From: Bradyrhizobium sp. CCBAU 53340
GTDB taxonomy: Bacteria; Pseudomonadota; Alphaproteobacteria; Rhizobiales; Xanthobacteraceae
Direction of reading: 5' to 3'
Length of the DNA: 64,000 bases
Assembly (NCBI RefSeq): GCF_015291645.1
Contig: NZ_CP030055.1
Location: 3,534,001-3,598,000 of the forward strand
Positions within the stretch are counted from its first letter, which is position 1; every line of letters starts with the position of its first letter. The notes under the pieces are model-generated. The model saw only the letters and a list, made by a program, of their open reading frames with translations, had not been told where the DNA came from and searched no databases. A program made the translations under genes and the position numbers. Shown piece after piece: positions 34,193 to 42,042 of this stretch.

Positions 34193-35431
34193 ATGCCCTT
34201 GTTGCAGGTCCTGCGCCCGGCACTGCCGATCCTGATCGGCGCCTCGATCATGCTGACGCTGAGCATGGGGCTGCGACAATCGCTCGGCATCTTCATGCAG
34301 CCGCTGACACACGACATCCACCTCTCGGTGTCGGACTTCACGCTGGCGCTGGCGGTGCAGAACCTCGCCTGGGGTTTTCTTCAGCCGCTCGCCGGCGCCA
34401 TGACGGTGCGCTTCGGCTTCCGCCCCATCATGATCGTCGGCGCGTTGATGTACATCGTCGGCCTCATCCTGATGGCGACGGCGAACGGGCTCGTCAGCAC
34501 CATGATCGGTGCCGGCGTCCTGATCGGCACCTCGCTCGCCTGCACAGCGGCCGCGATCGCGATGTCGGTGGCGGCACGCGCCGTGCCCGCGACGGTGCGC
34601 TCCACCGTGCTCGGCATCGTCTCGGGCGCCGGCTCGCTCGGTGCGCTACTCTCGGCGCCGATCGGGCAGATGCTCAACGAGGGCTTTGGCTGGCGCATCG
34701 GGCTTGCCGGCTTCGTCGTCATGTCGGTGCTGATGATTCCCGCCGCATGGTATGCCGGCCGCGTCGACGCGATCCCGCTGCCGAAGCCGGCCGCCGACGA
34801 CATCGGCGATGCCACGGCCGCATCCGTGACGAAGGCGGCGTTCGGCAATGCCTCCTTCGTGGTGATGACCTGCGCTTATCTCGTCTGCGGCATGCAGCTC
34901 GTCTTCCTCACCACGCATCTGCCGTCGTACCTCGCGATCTGCGGCCTCGATCCGATGCTGAGCGCGCAGACGCTCGGCATGATCGGCGGCTTCAACGTGC
35001 TGGGCTCGCTGTTCTTCGGCTGGGCCGGCCAGCGCTGGAACAAGCTGGCGCTGCTGGGGACGATCTACATCCTGCGCTCGCTGGCGCTCGCCTGGTACTT
35101 CATGCTGCCGGCGACGCCGTTCTCGACGCTGCTGTTCGGCGCCATCATGGGCTTCCTCTGGATGGGCGTCGGGCCGCTGGTCGCAGGCGCGGTCGCCGAG
35201 ATGTTCGGCCTGCGCTGGCAGGCCATGATCCAGGGCCTCGCCTTCATGAGCCACCAGATCGGCAGCTTCCTCGGCGCCTATGGCGGAGGGCTGATCTACG
35301 ACGCACTCGGCTCCTACAGCATGGCCTGGCGCATCGGTGTCGCGCTGGGATTGGCCGGCGGCATCGTGCAGGTGGCGTTCGCGCTGATCCGGCCGGCGCG
35401 GCCGTCGGCGCCGATGCTGCGGACGGCGTAG
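34193..35431 (+). CDS. MFS transporter controlled by TetR
   Basis: 412 aa, 12 predicted helices. Features: LTLSMGLRQSLGIFMQPL in helix 1, MTVRFGFRPIMIVGALMYIVG (motif A-like) and TSLACTAAAIAMSVAARAVP. Resembles monocarboxylate/OFA-type and multidrug MFS exporters. It is transcribed away from a TetR repressor with two operators between them, so it is probably an inducible exporter of the repressor's ligand. Substrate unknown. Confidence 0.86.
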   Translation: MPLLQVLRPALPILIGASIMLTLSMGLRQSLGIFMQPLTHDIHLSVSDFTLALAVQNLAWGFLQPLAGAMTVRFGFRPIMIVGALMYIVGLILMATANGLVSTMIGAGVLIGTSLACTAAAIAMSVAARAVPATVRSTVLGIVSGAGSLGALLSAPIGQMLNEGFGWRIGLAGFVVMSVLMIPAAWYAGRVDAIPLPKPAADDIGDATAASVTKAAFGNASFVVMTCAYLVCGMQLVFLTTHLPSYLAICGLDPMLSAQTLGMIGGFNVLGSLFFGWAGQRWNKLALLGTIYILRSLALAWYFMLPATPFSTLLFGAIMGFLWMGVGPLVAGAVAEMFGLRWQAMIQGLAFMSHQIGSFLGAYGGGLIYDALGSYSMAWRIGVALGLAGGIVQVAFALIRPARPSAPMLRTA

Positions 35432-35556
35432 GCATTGTCAGTCGCTGCTCATTCGTTGGGCGATGCGCACCTGCGTGAAGCAGCGCGTGGCGCGGTTGCC
35501 GCAAGGCAGCAAGCTGGAATCGAAGCGCATTCAGCAGCTTGAATGAATCGCGTCGA

Positions 35557-35572
35557 TGGTGCGATTCTTGCA
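35557..35572 (+). promoter_or_regulatory. candidate sigma-54 promoter upstream of amtB
   Basis: TGG-TGCGATTC-TTGCA fits the -24/-12 sigma-54 consensus (TGGCAC-N5-TTGCA) with exact spacing and only two mismatches. It lies ~285 bases ahead of the amtB ATG. The rest of the 35432-35856 gap holds no convincing gene. Confidence 0.5.
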
Positions 35573-35806
35573 TATCCTTTCACCAAGAATTGGAACCGCG
35601 TCTGACGCTTTCCGATCTGGCGACAAGGGAAAGGCTGATAAGCCATGAGGCTGGTCGATGCCAGTCTCCAGCCATCGACGCTCGACGACCTCATCGCGCC
35701 GAGCCGCGATCATTTTGCCCCGAAAATCCGAGCTGATCACGCTGGCGCTGTCGCTCCGGCGCGAATGATCGTCGCTGCGGTTCCACTCAAACAATGCCCA
35801 GAAGGC

Positions 35807-35840
35807 ATCTCTTGCGACTGATCTCTTGAGACTGATCTCT
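35807..35840. repeat. 14-bp tandem repeat in the amtB leader
   Basis: Units ATCTCTTGCGACTG and ATCTCTTGAGACTG followed by a partial ATCTCT, ending 16 bases before the amtB start. Could affect leader structure; no known motif. Confidence 0.45.
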
Positions 35841-35856
35841 AAGACTTGGGAGGACG

Positions 35857-37251
35857 ATGATGCAATCAAGAACATCCACGCGCCAAAGGCTCGTGACACT
35901 GGTGGTCGCGCTGTTGGGAATTGCGCTTCTCTACCTCGCCCTCGGCGAGGTCGCGCTCGCCGAGGATGCGGCCCCGCCCGCCTGCGGCGGCAAGATCCTC
36001 GAGAAGTGCACGCCCAATTCCGGCGACACCGCCTGGATGCTCACCTCCGTTGCGCTGGTGCTGATGATGACGGTTCCGGGGCTCGGGCTGTTCTATGGCG
36101 GCATGGTGCGCAAGAAGAACGTCGGCGACACCGTGATGACGAGCTTTGCGGTGACCTGCCTCGTCACCATCCTGTTCGCGCTCCTGACCTACAGCCTGGC
36201 CTTCCGCGCCGGCACGCCGTTTATCGGTGGGCTGGATCGCATGTTCCTGAAGGACATCCTCAGCGACATCGGCAAGGGCGGTATCGGCAATCCCAATCCG
36301 CTCGCGGCGACCATCCCCGAGAGCGTCTATGTCTGCTTCCAGATGACCTTTGCGATCATCACGCCGGCGTTGATCGCAGGTGCGTTCGCCGAGCGGATGA
36401 AATTCTCCGCGATGCTCTGGTTCATTGGCCTCTGGGCGATCTTCGTCTATGCGCCGATCGCCCATTGGGTGTGGGGCCCTGACGGCATCTTCTCCTCCGG
36501 CAATGACGCCGCCTGGGTCAAGGTGCTCGATTTCGCCGGCGGGACCGTGGTGCATATCAATGCCGGCGTGGCAGGCCTGATGTGCGCCATCATGCTCGGC
36601 AAGCGCAAGGAGACGGGACCCGCCCACAACATGGTGCTGACCTTCATCGGCGCCTCGCTGCTCTGGGTCGGCTGGTTCGGCTTCAACGCGGGCTCCGCGG
36701 TGACGGCAGGCATGCAGGCCGGCATGGCGATGTTGGTGACGCAGATCGCAACGGCGGTCGCCGGCTTCACGTGGATGCTGGTGGAGTGGTCGCTCAAGGG
36801 CAAGCCGACGGTTGTCGGCATTTGCTCGGGCGCGGTCGCAGGCCTCGTCGCCATCACGCCGGCGTCGGGCTTCGTGAGCCCGGTGGGCGCCTTCGTGATC
36901 GGCATCGCGGCCGGTGTCCTCTGCTACTGGGGATGCACCGGGCTCAAGGCCATCTTCAGCTATGACGATGCGCTCGATTGCTTCGGCGTCCACGCCCTCG
37001 GCGGCATCGTCGGCGCACTGCTCACCGGCGTCTTCGCCGTCGAGCAATATGGCGGCACCGCGGGCGCGCTGGAGGGAAATCCCGGCCAGTTCATCAACCA
37101 GTGTATCGGCGTTGCGACGGTCTTTGTCTACGACGCCGTCGTCAGCCTGATCATCCTCTATGTGGTCAAGCTGTTCGTCGGGTTGCGGGTATCGGAGGAT
37201 ATGGAGCGCGACGGTCTCGACCTCGCACTGCATGGCGAGGTCGTGCACTAG
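35857..37251 (+). CDS. amtB: ammonium transporter AmtB
   Basis: 464 aa. Signal peptide or extra N-terminal helix (about 14-36), a Cys-containing periplasmic loop (PPACGGKILEKC), then eleven helices. Family landmarks: GLGLFYGGMVRKKN, the pore histidines in the VHINAGVAGL block and in DCFGVHALGG. Transports ammonium/ammonia. Usually paired with glnK, but no PII gene is adjacent here. A sigma-54-like site upstream suggests NtrC control. GGGAGG lies three bases before ATG 35857 or six before ATG 35860. Confidence 0.93.
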   Translation: MMQSRTSTRQRLVTLVVALLGIALLYLALGEVALAEDAAPPACGGKILEKCTPNSGDTAWMLTSVALVLMMTVPGLGLFYGGMVRKKNVGDTVMTSFAVTCLVTILFALLTYSLAFRAGTPFIGGLDRMFLKDILSDIGKGGIGNPNPLAATIPESVYVCFQMTFAIITPALIAGAFAERMKFSAMLWFIGLWAIFVYAPIAHWVWGPDGIFSSGNDAAWVKVLDFAGGTVVHINAGVAGLMCAIMLGKRKETGPAHNMVLTFIGASLLWVGWFGFNAGSAVTAGMQAGMAMLVTQIATAVAGFTWMLVEWSLKGKPTVVGICSGAVAGLVAITPASGFVSPVGAFVIGIAAGVLCYWGCTGLKAIFSYDDALDCFGVHALGGIVGALLTGVFAVEQYGGTAGALEGNPGQFINQCIGVATVFVYDAVVSLIILYVVKLFVGLRVSEDMERDGLDLALHGEVVH

Positions 37252-37323
37252 GAGTGCGCGACGGCAATGTAGAACCATCCGGCCATCCGCGTGATCAGCA
37301 GATGCGCCGGCACGGGAGAAGGC

Positions 37324-37665
37324 ATGATGACCGAAATTTTTGCGCAAGGTGACCTGCTGATCGAGCGGGTGTCCGATGTGGCGCCATCGGGAACGCTCGT
37401 CCAAACCGGTGTGCCGCTGGTCCTGCTGGAGGGCGAGGCCACCGGACATTGTCATGCGATCCGCGAGGGCGCGACGCTGTTCCGCGACGACGATCTGGCA
37501 CGCGACATTCCGGCCGGGCTCTATCTTGGGCATCTCCAGATCGCCGCAGCTTATGCGCGGGTGACGCACGAGGAACATGCGCCGCTGACGCTGCCGCGCG
37601 GGACCTATCGCGTGCGTCGTCAGCGCGAGCTGGGGCCGCGGGATGCGCGCGTCCTCGCCGACTGA
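37324..37665 (+). CDS. small His-rich partner of the DUF6745 protein, unknown function
   Basis: 113 aa, cytoplasmic. Conserved-looking blocks: QGDLLIERV start, EGEATGHCHAI (about residues 38-48), HEEHAPLTLPRGTYRVRRQRE (about 82-102). The paired HxH and HEEH motifs look like a metal site in a small beta fold. ATG 37324 or 37327, with GGGAGAAGG upstream. Overlaps the DUF6745 gene by 23 bases, so they are coupled. I recall the same pair in other phyla, but function is undescribed. Confidence 0.7.
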   Translation: MMTEIFAQGDLLIERVSDVAPSGTLVQTGVPLVLLEGEATGHCHAIREGATLFRDDDLARDIPAGLYLGHLQIAAAYARVTHEEHAPLTLPRGTYRVRRQRELGPRDARVLAD

Positions 37666-38761
37666 GCAGGCGCTGTCTGCGGGGCAGACGGCGGCGTTGG
37701 GCGATTACCGTGCGCGGTGGAGAGCCATCGGACGCGCGACGGCGCCTGCCGATCGCGATGCCGCGGAGGAGGGCGCGCGGCTTGCCTATCAGGCCGCAGA
37801 ACTAGAGCCGCCGGCCCGTATCGTCTGGTGCGACGGGCCGCTGGCACTGGCCGGCCGGAGGTCGCGCGACGACGGCCGCAATGTCCGCGTTCGTCTCGTC
37901 GATCGTCTTCGCCGGCGTATTGCGTCGCTGGTCAAGGCGCGCTTACACCGGAAGCTGCTGGCCGCGGTCGACAGAGCGGTCGATCCCACTGATCCGCTGA
38001 TCAGGGCGTCGACCGAGACGGTGATACGGAACGTGCCGGAGCATAATCTGTCGGTGCTGGGGCAGCTGCGCCGGACCGGCTTGTCGTTGTCAGGCGTGCT
38101 AGAGGCGTTCACCGCCCCACGGCGCTTTGCGAGCTGCGTGGCGGGGCCCCACGATCTGTCGTGGCTTGGCGCTTACGATTATCTCCGCGAGGTCTTTGGT
38201 TTGCATGCGGAGACGGAGCCCTTGCGCGGCCTGATGCGGCTCGCGACGAGCGTGGGCTGGCTGCTGCCGCACGAGCACAGCTGCTGGCTCACGGAGCGAC
38301 CGAACCTGTTGAGCGGCGATGCGCGCGACCGGCTACATCACGCCAGCGGGCCGGCGCTGCGTTATCCCGACGGCTGGTCGATTTGGGCCTGGCGCGGGGT
38401 GGAGGTGCCCCGCTGGATTATCGAGCAGCAGGACCGGATCACGCTCGCCGCGATCGACGAGCAGATCGACGTCCAGGTCCGCCGCTGCATGATCGAGATC
38501 ATGACGCCGGAACGTTACGTCGCCCTTGGCGGCGCGACCCGGGTGGCCGAGGACGAGACCGGAATCCTGTGGCGCCGCAACTGGCTCGCTGCGGACGCCT
38601 GGGCCGCCGTGGAGGTCGTCAACGCCACACCCGAGCCGGACGGCACGCGCAGGCATTTCTTCCTCCAGGTGCCGGCCAATCTGCGCACGGCGCGCGAAGC
38701 GGTCGCGTGGACCTACGGCATGAGGGCGGAGGCCTACGCACACCTCGTGCTGAGGACGTAA
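37643..38761 (+). CDS. DUF6745 domain protein
   Basis: 372 aa cytoplasmic protein, no signal or membrane segment. The C-terminal half carries the domain: LHHASGPALRYPDGWSIWAW, then GVEVPRWI, then a stretch MTPERYVALGGATRVAEDETG, WRRNW, and the end REAVAWTYGM. Conserved Asp, Arg and Trp residues dominate. Upstream region (1-200) is helical. Function unknown; coupled to the small His-rich gene before it. Confidence 0.75.
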   Translation: MRASSPTEQALSAGQTAALGDYRARWRAIGRATAPADRDAAEEGARLAYQAAELEPPARIVWCDGPLALAGRRSRDDGRNVRVRLVDRLRRRIASLVKARLHRKLLAAVDRAVDPTDPLIRASTETVIRNVPEHNLSVLGQLRRTGLSLSGVLEAFTAPRRFASCVAGPHDLSWLGAYDYLREVFGLHAETEPLRGLMRLATSVGWLLPHEHSCWLTERPNLLSGDARDRLHHASGPALRYPDGWSIWAWRGVEVPRWIIEQQDRITLAAIDEQIDVQVRRCMIEIMTPERYVALGGATRVAEDETGILWRRNWLAADAWAAVEVVNATPEPDGTRRHFFLQVPANLRTAREAVAWTYGMRAEAYAHLVLRT

Positions 38762-38775
38762 CGCATGCCTGGTCG

Positions 38776-39306
38776 CTAGCTGCGGTAGTAGCGCCACATT
38801 CGCAGGAAGGTACGATGGATCATGTCCGGCGGCTGATCGAACGGCTCGACATTGATCCGTACCATGTTGGTGTGGCTCATCCGCCAGGGCAGGCGCATCA
38901 GCCAGCGCCAGGATGGCTGCTTGCGCCAGTCGGCCACGAGCGCGCTGGTGAGCGGTGCGTTCAGCACGATCTGGAGTTCATGCACCGTCATGGCGCGCTC
39001 GGCGATCTCGACGAGGTCGATGCGCTCGATGGCGCGCCACCGGATCAGGCCGAAGGCCTGGATGAAGATGCCGTATTGGTTCGCGCCGATCGTGGGCCGG
39101 CCGGTCTCGAGCAGCGGAATGTTGTAGTAGGTGAACCCGGCCGCGAGTGCCGCGAGCGCAAGCCAGTAGAGCGCGCCGGTGAGAAGCGCAGCCGTGCAGA
39201 AGATCGCGGCCAGCGCCGCCGTGACGTAGACCGGGAAATAAGTATCGTCGCGGCCATAAGCGACCGAATAGCCACCGACATGTCCCTCGTCCAAGGCTGC
39301 GATCAT
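38776..39306 (-). CDS. membrane protein with C-terminal PH-like domain, unknown
   Basis: 176 aa beginning MIAALDEGHVGGYSVAYGRD (or MVVASTS from 39327). Two adjacent helices (VYVTAALAAIFCTAALLTG, LYWLALAALAAGFTYY), then a cytoplasmic beta-rich part (YGIFIQAFGLIRWRAIERIDLVEI) like small PH-type domains. No ribosome site is obvious at either start. It ends 15 bases after the DUF6745 gene's end, convergent. Function unknown. Confidence 0.65.
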   Translation of the reverse strand: MIAALDEGHVGGYSVAYGRDDTYFPVYVTAALAAIFCTAALLTGALYWLALAALAAGFTYYNIPLLETGRPTIGANQYGIFIQAFGLIRWRAIERIDLVEIAERAMTVHELQIVLNAPLTSALVADWRKQPSWRWLMRLPWRMSHTNMVRINVEPFDQPPDMIHRTFLRMWRYYRS

Positions 39307-39335
39307 GGACGTGGAGGCTACGACCATTGGCCGCA

Positions 39336-39363
39336 AATAAAAACGGGGTCGCGAGGGCCCCGT
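39336..39363 (-). terminator. terminator of the TPR gene
   Basis: On the minus strand, ACGGGG ... CCCCGT stem followed by TTTTTATTT, 57 bases after the TPR stop. Confidence 0.7.
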
Positions 39364-39419
39364 AAGACAGCATTGGTCGATCTTGCTTGATCTCGACGAC
39401 TTGGCCGCCTGCGCGCCAA

Positions 39420-41276
39420 TCAGGCGGGCAAGAGGGACGACTGATCCTGCCTTGCGCGCCACGCCGCGACCAGATGCTCCAGTTCGCGGCGAACCTCGTC
39501 CACGACGCCGGCCCAGTCGCCGCGCTTCGTTTGCCGGAACAGCCGCATCGACCGGTACCACGGGCTGTCGTCGCGCTCGAGCAACCAGCGCCAGTCCGGA
39601 TTGAACGGTACCAGCGTCCAGACGGGCGCTCGAAGCGCGCCGGCGAGATGAGCGACGCTGGTGTCGACCGAGATCACCAGATCGAGGCAGGAGATCAGCG
39701 CCGCTGTTTCGCTGAAATCGGTGAGGTGTTCGGTCAGGTCGACGATGTCGGGACGCTCGCTCAGGAAAGCCCGGTCGTGGTCGCGAACGCCTTTTTGCAA
39801 GGAGACAAACTGAACGTCGCAGTCCAGCAGCGGCGTGAGCGTGCGCAAGGCCAGCGATCGATTGTGATCGTTCTTGTGGTCCGGATTGCCCGCCCAGACC
39901 AGGCCGACGCGGAACCGATTGCGGCGACCAAGCCGGTCTTGAAGTCGGTCTTGCCACGCTTGCACGCGCGCTGGCGAAGGCGGAGGCAAATAGCCTTGCG
40001 CGAACGGGATGGTGTCGAGCCGTGTGCCGAAGGCGAGTGGCAGGGTGCCCAGAGGGCAGTGCAGATCGAACATCGGTGGAGACGATCGGCCGATACATGC
40101 GGTGACCCCGGCGATGCCGGCCAGAAGCTGCTGGATCGGGGGCTCGACCTCCAGGATGACGCGCGCGCCGAGCGCGGCCACCATCGGCACATAGCGGGCG
40201 AACTGGATCGCATCGCCCAGTCCCTCATCGGAGTAGAGCAGGATGGTCTTGCCCGCGATCGGCTGGTCGCCACGCCAAAGCGGCTTTGAAAAGCCGCGAT
40301 CGACCAGGCCAACGGAGGGGAGTCGCCAGCGTGCTTCGCGTGCGAGCCAGCCGCGCTCGAAGTCGCCGGTCAGCAGCTGGAGCGTCGCCAGATAAAACAG
40401 CGTCTGCGCATCGTCAGGGGCCGCCGCGAGCGATCTTTGCAGGGTCGCGAGCGCTTCATCCAGCAATTGCAGATGCAGCAGGACCACGGCCTTGTTGTTA
40501 AGCACCGCATGGAAATCGGGTCGAAGGCTAAGGGCCCGGTCGAAACAGGCAAAGGCCTGCTCCAGCCGATCAGATCGCCAGTGCAGCAGGCCGAGATTGT
40601 TGTGCGTCTCCGCAAGGCTCGGATCCAGTGCGATCGACCTCTCGTAGTCGGCCTCAGCTTCGTCGAAGCGGTTCAGTGCTGACAGGCAGACGGCGCGCAT
40701 CTGATACAGCGCTGCGGAATTCGGATTGAGTTTTTCCGCGACGTCGAAGCATTCCACGGCCTCTGCATGCCGGCCGAGCTCGAGCAGCAGCATGCCGCCA
40801 TTATGCGCGGCCTCCCAATATCGCGGATTGAGCTTCAGGGCCTGCTGCAGATGCTGCGCAGCCTCGTCCTTGTGCCCGAGCTGCCAAAGCAGATTGCCGA
40901 CGTGATTCCACAGGCCCGGATCGTCAGGCTTGAGGCTCAGGGCCTGGCTGTAATGTTGGCGTGCGTCCTCACCGCGGCCCTGTCGCTCCAGCACCGTGGC
41001 GAGGCTGAGCAGATATTCGGCCTTCGGTGCCTGCCGGATCGCGCGGCCGATCCATTCCACGGCGGCGTCAGGCTGCTGCGCGTGAAAACAGAGGACGCCG
41101 AGCAGGTGCAGAGCATCCGGGTGCTGTTCGTCCAGTGTCAGCGCCTGCTGGCAGCACAGCTCGGCCTCGGCAATCCGCCCAGACTGAAAATGCACAAAGC
41201 CGGCCTGGCACAGCGCCGCCGGCGTGACCTTTCCGGATTGTTTGGCCGCCGCGGCCCGGCGCTCTCTGCGATTCAT
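39420..41276 (-). CDS. TPR repeat protein with glycosyltransferase-like C-terminus
   Basis: 618 aa. The N-terminal ~330 residues are about nine tetratricopeptide repeats (for example HYSQALSLKPDDPGLWNHVG and SLAETHNNLGLLHWRSD). The C-terminal 280 residues resemble the glycosyltransferase-like/heptosyltransferase fold (ILLYSDEGLGDAIQFARYVP, RVGLVWAGNPDHKND, DLVISVDTSVAHLAGAL). Such proteins probably act on surface polysaccharide or protein O-glycosylation. No signal peptide. Similar proteins are numerous in Bradyrhizobium. Confidence 0.85.
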   Translation of the reverse strand: MNRRERRAAAAKQSGKVTPAALCQAGFVHFQSGRIAEAELCCQQALTLDEQHPDALHLLGVLCFHAQQPDAAVEWIGRAIRQAPKAEYLLSLATVLERQGRGEDARQHYSQALSLKPDDPGLWNHVGNLLWQLGHKDEAAQHLQQALKLNPRYWEAAHNGGMLLLELGRHAEAVECFDVAEKLNPNSAALYQMRAVCLSALNRFDEAEADYERSIALDPSLAETHNNLGLLHWRSDRLEQAFACFDRALSLRPDFHAVLNNKAVVLLHLQLLDEALATLQRSLAAAPDDAQTLFYLATLQLLTGDFERGWLAREARWRLPSVGLVDRGFSKPLWRGDQPIAGKTILLYSDEGLGDAIQFARYVPMVAALGARVILEVEPPIQQLLAGIAGVTACIGRSSPPMFDLHCPLGTLPLAFGTRLDTIPFAQGYLPPPSPARVQAWQDRLQDRLGRRNRFRVGLVWAGNPDHKNDHNRSLALRTLTPLLDCDVQFVSLQKGVRDHDRAFLSERPDIVDLTEHLTDFSETAALISCLDLVISVDTSVAHLAGALRAPVWTLVPFNPDWRWLLERDDSPWYRSMRLFRQTKRGDWAGVVDEVRRELEHLVAAWRARQDQSSLLPA

Positions 41277-41389
41277 GGATGGTTGGAAGAAGATTCTGAA
41301 GCAGCCTCGCGATTGCAGGCTGCGAGACTCTTCTTCCTAACCACGCCAGGATTTCGCGAGGCTGGCGGCTCGTGGCCATGACACGGCTC

Positions 41390-41446
41390 TCGTGCCCCGG
41401 ACGCAGCGCAGCGCCTCTTCGGCGGTGCGCTGCTGAGCCGGGGCCC
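41390..41446. repeat. extragenic dyad (family 3, element a)
   Basis: GTGCCCCGGACGCAGCGCAG ... CTGCTGAGCCGGGGCCC, arms CCCCGG/CCGGGG with GCGCAGC/GCTGC-type inner pairing. Part of a 470-base repeat-filled gap (41277-41750) with no gene. Confidence 0.6.
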
Positions 41447-41476
41447 ATGGCTCAACAGCGTGCCGTGTCGCTCTCT

Positions 41477-41527
41477 GGGTCCCGGCTCTGCGGCGCACCG
41501 CTACGCGCTGCACCGCGTCCGGGACAC
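41477..41527. repeat. extragenic dyad (family 3, element b)
   Basis: GGTCCCGGCTCTGCGGCGCA ... GCGTCCGGGAC, outer arms GTCCCGG/CCGGGAC. Directly beside element a and sharing CGGACGCAGCG-type words in opposite order. Confidence 0.6.
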
Positions 41528-41555
41528 GTGAGGGCCAGTGCTGTGACCCACGCTG

Positions 41556-41678
41556 CGTCATTGCAAGCCACCGGGTCCGCGCGAATCGCGGCCCGATGAC
41601 AGGCTCCGCGATGCAATCCAGAATCCCTCCGCGGCGGCAGTCTGGATTGCTTCGTCGCAAAGGCTCCTCGCAATGACG
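41556..41678. repeat. extragenic palindromic repeat (family 1, copy 2)
   Basis: Reverse-complement copy of the 15908-15993 element: bounded by CGTCATTGC and CAATGACG with inner arms GCAATCCAGA and TCTGGATTGCTTCG; one flank is longer. Confidence 0.75.
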
Positions 41679-41702
41679 GGGAGAGAGGCGGAGACACAAA
41701 CG

Positions 41703-41726
41703 AAAACGGGGCCCGAAAGGGCCCCG
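41703..41726 (-). terminator. rpmG intrinsic terminator
   Basis: CGGGGCCC / GGGCCCCG perfect 8-bp stem, 4-base loop, T-run on the minus strand, 25 bases after the rpmG stop. Confidence 0.88.
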
Positions 41727-41750
41727 CAAAACTCATCGCTATCGCCGATC

Positions 41751-41918
41751 TTACTTGATCTTGGCTTCCTTGAACTCGACGTGCTTGCGCGCGACCGGGT
41801 CGTACTTCTTCTTGACCAGCTTGTCGGTCATGGTGCGCGAATTCTTCTTGGCGACGTAGTAGAAGCCGGTGTCGGCCGAGGACACGAGCTTGACCTTGAT
41901 GGTGACCGCTTTGGCCAT
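41751..41918 (-). CDS. rpmG: 50S ribosomal protein L33
   Basis: 55 aa, [20 protein letters not shown], then [20 protein letters not shown] to KEAKIK. Full-length alphaproteobacterial L33 of the Cys-free type: no zinc-ribbon cysteines, unlike the C+ paralogue. Structural protein of the large subunit E-site region. TGAGG lies upstream of the ATG and a strong terminator follows. It is last in the order pyrB-pyrC-plsY-dprA-topA-rnr-DUF983-nudix-rpmG on the minus strand. Confidence 0.97.
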   Translation of the reverse strand: MAKAVTIKVKLVSSADTGFYYVAKKNSRTMTDKLVKKKYDPVARKHVEFKEAKIK

Positions 41919-42042
41919 GTTCTGAACCTCAGAAAATTGGGGAATCTGGAGCCGGCCAAACGGCCCGCGTTGGCCGGCAACCTAGCCAGAAACCGGGGGA
42001 AGTCAAGGATTTAGGGCCGCAAAACCACTCAAATCGGGCCCA

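Noticed and set aside
35531..35899. 122-aa minus-strand frame upstream of amtB
   Set aside because: No ribosome site or family, overlaps the amtB start; not a glnK gene.
35866..37578. 570-aa minus-strand frame opposite amtB
   Set aside because: Antisense shadow; amtB is unambiguous.
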